Shown here: piece by piece, positions 56,110-64,000 of the stretch
Numbering within the stretch: the first letter of the stretch is position 1
Layout: each line of letters starts with the position of its first letter
Assembly: GCA_963932465.1 (NCBI GenBank)
Contig: OZ010796.1
Span: 75,474,974-75,538,973, forward strand
Direction of reading: 5' to 3'
Origin: Maratus speciosus
Taxonomy: Eukaryota; Arthropoda; Arachnida; Araneae; Salticidae
Length of the DNA: 64,000 nucleotides
Program-made: the position numbers and the translations under genes
The notes under the pieces: generated by a model
What the model saw: the letters and a program-made list of their open reading frames with translations, nothing else
What the model was told of the DNA's origin: nothing
Databases searched by the model: none

Positions 56110-56460
56110 GTCGCTCGCGAGAAAAAAACTTGAATTTCTACAAACGACCGTGGAATTGAGTTCCGTCAAAGATCACAGAAGCAACTAAGCAATTTTTTTC
56201 AATCGATCAAAAAAAAAAAAAAAAAAAAAAAATCATCCATTTGTCGCAGAGAAAAATGCAAATTTCGTCAAAAATCACGAATTTTGTAATATTATGTAAA
56301 AAAATATTATGTAAATATTATGTGAATATTATGTAAAAAAATTGCGAATTTCTGAAAAGAAGATAGTGGAAATAAAAAGCAAATTTTGTCGATAGGCCGT
56401 GAAAAAATATCGCGAATTTCGACAAATGGGCGCGAAAAAAAAATTTCGTTATTCGATTGA
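56110..56460 (+). repeat. Diverged minisatellite fragment
   Basis: GCAAATTTCGTCAAAAATCA and ATCGCGAATTTCGACAAATG recur in diverged form. An A run lies at 56209-56231. Confidence 0.6.
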
Positions 56461-56934
56461 AGAAAAAATATTTCCTAACACTTCCAGAATATTTAAAAAA
56501 AACAAAAAAACTTCGCCATATAGTGTAACGAAGATACCGAAGAAACATTTTAGAAAGCGCACACATTTGAAAACCACATTTGAAAAATAATTTCACATAG
56601 CCGGAAAGGTATTCCAATTCCTTTTGTGCAACTCAATATAAATGATCTATCGGCTTGTACATATTGTACATGTATGCTAAAATTCAGTTTAGTTAGAAAA
56701 AGGCATGACACAGTTTAAAATTCACTTTTAGCAATTTACAATACCAATACACTGTAAATTGAAATGTCTGAAACGGTGTGTTGGATTTTCATACTTTCCA
56801 AATGTCTTAATTTTTTCAGACGCTTCTTGCGTCTGAACTTCAGGCACTTTAAACGTCTGAATCGCAGCTATTTCTTTTTGTAAACTTGATACAAAGCCAT
56901 GTTTGACCACAATGAATCCTGGGAAAATATTTGG
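56461..56934. other. Unassigned DNA
   Basis: No recognised gene. An 85-codon minus-strand frame at 56728-56985 has no motif that I can identify. Confidence 0.35.
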
Positions 56935-57351
56935 CCATGGTCTTGCCCCTCCATCCCCATACAGCCTCATTTTAGGGGCTCTCAAAGTTGGTATACAATT
57001 TTGTAAAGCTGGTAATTTAAATCTTTTTCGATATTGTACTGATTATAACCACTATTTTGAACTTCTATAGTAGAATAAGATTTAAAAAAAATGTTTTATC
57101 TAAATACAATAAAACCTCTCAATATGGGGCTACTACGGAATTTGTTTGCCATTCGTTGCCGAGGTGCCCGTGATTGAGAAGTTTTACTGAATTTAGATTT
57201 CCTTAAAAATTTATTTAGTTTTTAATCTTATTGTATTTTAAAAGTTCAAAATATTGATTATAATCAGTACAACGTCGAAACACATTTCAAGTAAAAGCTT
57301 TACAAAAATTGAATATTTAATTTGGGGCCCCTAAAAGCGAAGGAGGAGGGA
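56935..57351. repeat. Inverted repeat with arms of about 165 bp around a small MITE
   Basis: The left arm (CTCATTTTAGGGGC, TTGTAAAGCTGGTA, TTGTACTGATTATAACC, TTTTGAACTT) is mirrored by the right arm (57200-57351). The centre is an 83-bp pogo-like MITE. Confidence 0.65.
57107..57189. mobile_element. 83-bp pogo/Tigger-like MITE
   Basis: CAATAAAACCTCTCAATA and the mirrored TGATTGAGAAGTTTTACTG are its ends. TA precedes the left end, while AA follows the right end, so the TA duplication would be mutated on one side. Confidence 0.5.
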
Positions 57352-57479
57352 CAGGGGCGTAGCTACCGTGGAGCAGTTGGAGCAAACTGCTCCAGGCGCA
57401 CGAATCCTAAGGGCGCAAAATTAGAAAGAGTGAAATAAAGATTTGTAAAAATATTTGCATATTTTTTTCTTTATTAATC

Positions 57480-59545
57480 AGATAATGTAGATTAATCTTC
57501 TTACATTCAGCATATTCCTATGATATTTTATCTTGTGTTTAACCTCAACTATTTCGATTTAAAACATGTTTTTATACACATTTAAAAGAAATTACTTCTA
57601 TTTGCGAAGTTTTAATTTATACTATATTGCAGCCTTAAGTAAATTCTCCGACACTGTTTCAGCACGGCTGATTTTTTTTTCTGTAACTTTTCCATATACG
57701 AAAGTTTAAGATTTTCGAATCTTAAAGTAATCAAAACTTATTTACAGGGCTCTCATCGGTTACTGTATTGGCTACCACTATTTCCAAACAATAATCTTCC
57801 TGGTACATTTCTGTTGAAAATGTTTTGGAAATCTATCATGATGATTAATGTAGGGAAATAATGATAGTCAAAGAAGTCACCGCTGAGAAACCTACATTTA
57901 AGCAACAGCAATGCTGTAACTATTTAGTTATTTTACGATTTTAAAAAATAGTTGAAATGTCGAAGAAAATTATTGACCATTTTACAAACAACTCTCCCCC
58001 CCCCCAAAAAAAAAAAATAAATAAATAAAAAATAAATGAAAATGTTGATGATTTTTTTTGTTTGTTTGTTTTGTGAAACTAAACATGCATCAATGCAGAT
58101 TATAAAACAAAAATAAGAACTGGAATTAGCCATTTTCCACTTCAGCCCACGGCGACTAAATTTAGATGGGGGCTGCAAACTAAATGTTGTGCGTATTGTT
58201 TTTAAGATTTTAAAAATATGACGTATCAAATGCAGAATTAAAAAGCATTTTCCTTCAAAAAGAGGGAAAAAATTAAGTATCAAATGCAGTGTTCCGTAAG
58301 ACCTGAGCATCACCTATTCAAATTTACACCACTTTTTTGGGAAAGTATTTTTCTAAACCTTATTTATTCGCAGAATTTTAGGATTAAATAAAGCAAAACA
58401 TATTTTTCGAAATTAGTAATGTGAGTTTCCCTAGGCTGTGATCAGTCTCTGCGCCCTTCCCCTGTCACAACACCACCATCCGATATCACATATTACTAGT
58501 CAATAAATTTTCGAATTATAAAAGAGAAAAAAATCTGGAGTTACCCCACTCAACTTTCCGAACAGTTTACAGAAATACTGTGTGTTCAAAACAGTATAAC
58601 AATGAATAAAAACTCCGATCCTAATTTTATACAAAGGTGAAATATTTCCGCATTTTCATTCATAAAACGTAAACCTTTTTCTAATGACGTAATTTTCAAC
58701 AAATATTCATTCTGCCCCTGCTGAAAGAAAAAAAAAAAAAAAAATGGATTTTACATAAATTTAAGTCACAGACTGACCCGCCGGGCAACTGATCTGCGGG
58801 TTGGTGCGCCCTAAGCCAGGTAAAGCTGTGCCTTTTCTCAGGTAAAGCTTTTTTTTTTTGGCGACATGATCTGCCTCAAGAATTTTCAGCTTGTCTATGG
58901 CACCAAAGAGCGTCGCCTCTATTTCAAATATATATACGTATTTTATTTTATTTAGTTTTTTGTAAAATAATTTATAAAGTATTTGTTTGAAATGTCTAGG
59001 CGTCGTGTGTTCGTACAGTGCTATGATTGTAATTTCCCCTATATAAATTTTTATTGTATTAATTTTTGCACTTGATGCACAAAAATATTTATAAAGAATG
59101 TTTTCGACAAAGAAAGGGTAAGTCAAATACAATTTTTTGTTAAAAATTACATTTTAATATGAAAACGGGACTGTTTCAATATTGTCTATAAATGTGATAA
59201 TTAGAACTCGTATGTTAGAACAGTGCTGTTCAAAGCGGCGCCCTTTGAATGCTCTTTTTGCGCCCCTTCGATTATACCCTGTTGCTAGGGTTTTTTTTAA
59301 ATACAGTACATTCTGCCTAATACGGAAATCTGTCTTACACGTAGCTTCAGACAGAGTTTACTACATAAACATCTATTTTAAAGGTACTTTGCTTTAAAAT
59401 CAAATTAATAATATTTACAAGTTTCTTAATATTACTAGCAGCATTAAGATTTTTTATCCTCCCACTGAGAAAAAAAGTTTAAAATAGGTTTAATTAATCA
59501 TAACTTTTTTATTCAGTACTAAAATTCTGTGTACTTAGAATCCAA
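57480..59545. other. AT-rich interior of the 6.3-kb unit
   Basis: No recognised gene. The 126-codon minus frame at 57933-58313 and 123-codon minus frame at 58761-59132 are low-complexity and unassigned. Confidence 0.4.
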
Positions 59546-59549
59546 CACC

Positions 59550-60560
59550 AGTCACTCGCAAGCTAAATGTTAAACCAATGACAGTGTTCTTTACAAATTT
59601 TTCTTTTACATTTCAATATTTGTAATTTTTTTTTTCATAGAATATCTGAGGTTGATGTCTAAACGATTATCTTTATACTGTTTCGATTTTTTAAATTATT
59701 ATTAGGTAGATTTCATAAGAAATACTACCTATTACATTCTCCCCTATGTTGTAACTTCTGAAACATTTTTGCAGATCTACGCCGATCATGACCCCTGGAA
59801 CCCCAAATCATCCGCAGTTCAAAACTTTATCTGCCCATCTATATCACTTTTTTTATGACACGATAACTTCCATAATTCTGCACAAATCTCTTCCAAACTG
59901 ATACAAAAAGTCAAGGGGCAGAAAATCTCGGTCAAGCTTGGTAATGGGCAAAATCAGACCAAGGGGTTGAAATAGAGAGGGTTTTTGTGAAAACAGAAAA
60001 AACTCTGTAACTTCTTAATTATAATACATATCAAATCAGTTTAAAGTTATTATTACTTCTACGAAAAGGGTAAAAAAATTAGGTGTGACGGATTTTTGAT
60101 ATCATTAAAAATGGGCTCAGGGAGCGAAGAAAATAGGGCTTTAAGGAGAAAAAAATTCATAACTTCGTCAATTCACAAGATATCAAATTCACTTAAATTT
60201 ATTCTAAATCTTATCTAAAACTTTTATATTGACAAGTTTTTCATAAGACCAACTCTTATAGGGGAAAAAAAAGAAAAAAATTATGGTATTAACATGATTC
60301 TGATAAAAACCAGCCCTTACAGATAAATGAACTTAAAAACTCATCAAAAGCGGCCAGATAAAATTGCTAAACTGGATTTATATCTATCTTGATTTAGTTT
60401 TTGTTGGTGAAATTAGTACTTAACTTCGAAATCTACCTGTGCGAGCCGGCAGGGATTTTTATTTCTAAGAACACTTTCAATTTCGGATCCGATTCTGAAA
60501 TTGAAAGTATCCCCAGAAAGAAAAACTGGGATGTAATAGATATTATTGGTTTCTAAGTAA
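59550..60560. mobile_element. Family P MITE copy 5, split by an insertion
   Basis: GCAAGCTAAATGTTAAACCA and TAGAATATCTGAGGTTGATG (left) and AACACTTTCAATTTCGGATC (right) match family P. The middle, about 59703-60453, is element D. Confidence 0.5.
59703..60453 (+). mobile_element. Element D inserted in family P copy 5
   Basis: TAGGTAGATTTC at the left has GAAATCTACCT near the right, followed by GTGCGAGCCGGCAGGG. It shares the CATGACCCCTGGAACCCC block with 47826-47955. Superfamily unknown. Confidence 0.45.
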
Positions 60561-61950
60561 GGTGGTTAAGTAATGAGTTTCTAAAACGTTGCACCCTTCA
60601 AAAATCCAAGGTCTGAGCATTTGACAGCCACAGCGACCGAGTTCTAATCTTCGTGCAGTAGCGGCCCTTTAGGGTTCTCAAGCACTTTCCTACAATATTG
60701 GTATATAAAATTTTATCTGTTTTAATCGTGGAATTTTCTACGCTTTTTTGAAAGGAGAAATTTTTTTTAATGAAATTACTGGTATAGTAAAGGGATTGTG
60801 AACCCCTTGTCAAGCCGCTACTGTATGCGTGATGAAACGTTGTTGTATAAATATATGAACAATAAGAATGATTTAATTGAGATAGAAGAGAAAATGTTCA
60901 TCAGTTGCCGTCACTGAATGTTTGAAAAATGGTTTAGATTCCAAATCCGTCGGGCTGTTTCTTCGAAAATTAATAAAATTCTTGACCCAGATTTATAACA
61001 TACCTGCCGACATCATATAAAACGCGCCAAATCATGCTCTGGAAATCTGAAAGCACGAGGAAATTCTAATTTACACGCATACATATTGAACGGTTGTAAA
61101 AATTGTGAGAACAGATTCAAAGTATTTGAAAGTATAAAATTATACCATTATTGCTATTTATTTTTATTGTGCTTTCCTATTTCCTACCTTACATTGAATG
61201 TGTATGGAAAGTGAAAACTGCAATCTTGAGTAATGTATAAGGTTGTGAGTGAATCAATGTTCTCGCTGCCGTTCGCAACTGCGCCAAAATGTTTAATTTG
61301 CAAGAAAAAAATCGCCAAATTGCAAGAGATTTTTTTTTTTCCCGATGATGTTATTGTGCGATTAAACCTTTGCTGTATAATTCATTATTTGTGTTTTGAT
61401 ATTCTTAGAGTTTCACGAAGAATCTATTACTACTATTATTTGAATTTGACTAGTTTTTCTTTTGCGATTAGCCAAATTGTTCAGATTAGTCAAAAGCCAG
61501 TGAGAACGCCGGTGACAACTTTTATCATTGTCCATTGGCTAATTCTCTAAACCATTAGCTGTAGAAATATATTTCCAATAGTAAAAAAGTTTCAAAGTTG
61601 TTTTTCATAATCTTAAAAGTAGTTTATGTCAAAATAGCTATTTTTTAAAAGTTACAAGGCTTACATTTTTATTCGGTCCCTAAATTTTATACGCTATATT
61701 TAGAAAAATCTTCTCCGTACTTTAACAGGTAAAATAATAAAAATTTCTTTTTTGAACGGCCAAAACTTACCGAGTGATGATACTTTCAATTTTATGGAAT
61801 TTTAGTATTTTATGACACTAAAAATAAAAAAACGTGTTTCATCCATATGCGGAAAGTAAAAAATAAATAAATAAAAATCTTGACTATCATTTGTTTTTTT
61901 TTTTAAATAGTATTCTACAATTCTTCGAAACGCTTGAAAAGAAAAACAGA
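60561..61950. other. Unassigned AT-rich DNA in the 6.3-kb unit
   Basis: No supported gene; the 105-codon frame at 61233-61550 has no recognised motif. Confidence 0.35.
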
Positions 61951-61952
61951 TA

Positions 61953-63379
61953 CACTATATGGCCAAAGGTGACCGGCCACTTGCAATTTTTGACGTTTTC
62001 TTAAATATCTAGAAAAATACATGAGGAATTATCCTGAAACTCCAGGTGTGTAAACAGAATAGTACAGGTCATATATTTCCATGAAGATTTTTTTTTCCCG
62101 AAACCCCACAGGGGACCGTCAACAAATTGAAAAAGAACGAATATCTTTTGGACAACCCTGTAAAAATGAATGTAGCAAAAGCGTTCAAACTGTAGATTAG
62201 GATTAAGTGCCTTATTGTAATAAATTGTGTTCATTTTTATGAGAATAACATGTATATTCGTAGAGAAATTAAAGTTTTTATAAAAAGAGCCCCAAATTTT
62301 GCCAAGTTTTTTGCTTATAATTTGTAGAGTTCTTAATATAGAAAAAAGTTCTTTTCAGAAAATATGACAAATAACATTGTACACAATACCCTGCAATCAG
62401 AATGAAAAAATAATAAAAAATGTACGAAAAATGAGCAGTTTTACTAAATAATGACTCACTGCACATGCCCGAATGTAAACAAAATATAATGTGCATAATG
62501 TGTTAGCTAAATGTATAAAGCAACTTCTGTAAAAATCTCAAAAACATATCTTAAAAATTCTGAAAGTTATCGTTGATAACATAAGCTCAAAATGCGTTGT
62601 TTCCAAAATGAAGCAAAAAGATGAGGGGTTCTATCCATATATCCATTGATTAGTGCCAGTATAGCATACAAAATATTGCACGTACTTCTGTATTTTGATA
62701 CAGCCCCTCATCTTTTTGCTTCCTTTTTGGAATAACGGATTTTGAGCTTATTCTATAAACGATAATTTTCAGAGTTTTCAAACTATATTTTTGGGATTCT
62801 CACAAATGTTGCTCTATACATTTAGCTCTATAAATTACGCAAATTACATTTTGTTTACATTCGGGCATGCGCAGTGAATCATTATTTAGTAAAACTGCTC
62901 ATTTTTCATACAATTTTTATCATTTTTTCATTCTGATTGCAGGGTATTGTGTACACGATTATTTGTCATATTTTCTGAAAAGAACTTTTTTTTAATATTA
63001 AGAACTTTACAAATTATAAGCAAAAAAACTTGGCAAAATTTGGGATTATTTTTATAAAAACTTTAATTTCTCTACGAATATATATGCCATTCTCATAAAA
63101 ATGAACAAAATTTATTACAATAAGGCACTTAATCATAATCTAGAGTTTGAACGCTTTTGCAACATAAGTTTTTACAGAGTTGTCCAAAAAATATTCGTTC
63201 TTATTCAATTTGTTGACGGTCCCGTATGGGGTTTCGGGAAAAAATCTTCACGGAAATATATGACATGTACTATTCTGTTTACACACCTGGAGTTTCAGGA
63301 TAATTCCTCATTTATTTTTCTGGATATTTAAGAAAACGTCAAAAATCGCAAGTGGCCGGTCACCTTTGGCCATATAGTG
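61953..63379. mobile_element. Tc1/mariner-like giant palindrome (1.43 kb, arms about 680 bp)
   Basis: The ends CACTATATGGCCAAAGGTGA and TCACCTTTGGCCATATAGTG are perfect inverted repeats flanked by TA (61951-61952, 63380-63381). Inversion continues almost to a central loop at about 62635-62700. Each arm carries the same 76-77-codon frame (minus strand 62234-62001, plus strand 63101-63331) because the arms are copies. There is no transposase. A transcript through it would form a long hairpin RNA. Confidence 0.92.
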
Positions 63380-63785
63380 TATCAAGATTGACAGATTGAC
63401 CCAGTGGCGCATTTGAAACAAAAATCTTTCCCAGTTCGCAGAAATAATTGGTAGGTACTTAAAGAATTATAATTCATTTCATTATTCATTATTTATTTTT
63501 AATTGTTTGCATTTAATACGTTGTTAAAATACTTTGACACTCAAATAAAAGTAAGGTATTAAATAAAATTAAGAATAGTATTCAAATTTTAAACTTCAAA
63601 ACAAAATTGCGCAGAACTTTTTCGAGTGACAGGAGGGCGCACAAACTTTACTTGCTCCAGGGCGCTGAAAATGTAGCTACGCCACTGAGGAGGGAATAGG
63701 GGACACTGTTCAGTTTGCCCAACATTTAATCAAGTGCTCCTTCTGCAAAAAGTCCAACCCTGCATTATATAGAAGCATCATATAC

Positions 63786-63874
63786 CGCTAAATAGAGGTG
63801 TCCGGTATTCGGAAGTATCCGTTATGAAGGTTATTTAACCTTGGATACCTAATATCGGACACCTTTATTTAGCG
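63786..63874. mobile_element. 89-bp hairpin MITE
   Basis: CGCTAAATAGAGGTGTCCGG mirrors TCGGACACCTTTATTTAGCG, with GGTTATTTAACC at the centre. Similar single motifs (CAGATGTCCGCTG) follow near 63968. Confidence 0.65.
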
Positions 63875-64000
63875 ACAGCCTTTTTTAATCAACAACCCTG
63901 ACATATTTGTTTATTTTTACCTCACAAAAGCAGACACCTTCGATTATCGAACAAATTCCGCAGCCTGCAGATGTCCGCTGTTGAAAACTTTTACACACAC

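Larger units (their letters stand above)
57352..63687. mobile_element. 6.3-kb hAT-like unit, 8-bp target duplication
   Basis: The left end CAGGGGCGTAGCTACCG and right end GTAGCTACGCCACTG are inverted repeats. Further in, GCTCCAGGCGCACG and TTGCTCCAGGGCGC are direct-sense counterparts. AGGAGGGA is exactly duplicated at 57344-57351 and 63688-63695. The interior contains a family-P MITE broken by a D element and the Tc1-like palindrome; no transposase was recognised. Confidence 0.85.

Overview
The window looks like AT-rich nuclear DNA from an arthropod-like animal. Most ordinary single-exon protein genes are absent, simple repeats and A/T homopolymers of 20-35 bases are frequent, and most of the sequence is transposons nested in transposons. 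A Ty3/gypsy element with a Mag-like Gag-Pol, many hAT-like and Tc1/mariner-like non-autonomous elements, tRNA-derived SINEs and a polyomavirus-like relic are together compatible with an arachnid. That species guess is inference only. No complete host gene is visible; two short candidate first exons and several CpG-rich, promoter-like islands are marked.

Layout. 0-10.7 kb is mostly unannotatable AT-rich DNA with a palindromic MITE (365-656), a 171-bp tandem dimer (about 1350-1700), a promoter-like island with a CRE site (3.9-4.64 kb) and a second CpG-rich island (7.13-7.42 kb). 10.74-12.1 kb holds a short tandem repeat and another palindromic MITE. 12.2-17.2 kb is the most interesting part. 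On the minus strand there is a decayed, apparently spliced gene for an SF3 helicase of the polyomavirus large-T-antigen type. Facing it tail to tail on the plus strand is a decayed unknown coding frame, split by a Tc1-like MITE and a hAT-like MITE. The two units have convergent AATAAA signals 160 bp apart, as polyomavirus early and late units do. The tandem array at 17.16-19.02 kb repeats the 5' edge of the helicase exon.

19.2-21.2 kb is a palindromic MITE split by a 1.6-kb TIR element full of ~30-bp minisatellite units. 21.2-25.9 kb is mostly AT-rich with small MITEs, a perfect CTCF-consensus match and a candidate first exon (ATG at 25549, GTAAGC donor). 25.9-30.64 kb is a young Ty3/gypsy retrotransposon (LTRs 275 and 247 bp, three substitutions between them, 5-bp target duplication) inactivated by two in-frame TGA codons and one frameshift.

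31.7-55.9 kb can be read as one nest. A ~1.3-kb hAT-like MITE (ends at 31702 and 55916, 9-bp duplicated flank) was split into six pieces by later insertions: a 14.3-kb hAT-like unit (32457-46747), a 360-bp MITE, a 3.26-kb element carrying a 327-bp satellite, a 3.83-kb hAT-like element that itself carries a complete second copy of the same MITE (51539-52972), and a SINE-containing insertion. 57.35-63.69 kb is another 6.3-kb hAT-like unit with an 8-bp target duplication, containing a 1.43-kb Tc1/mariner-like giant palindrome. All identifications are from reading the sequence; no database search was run.
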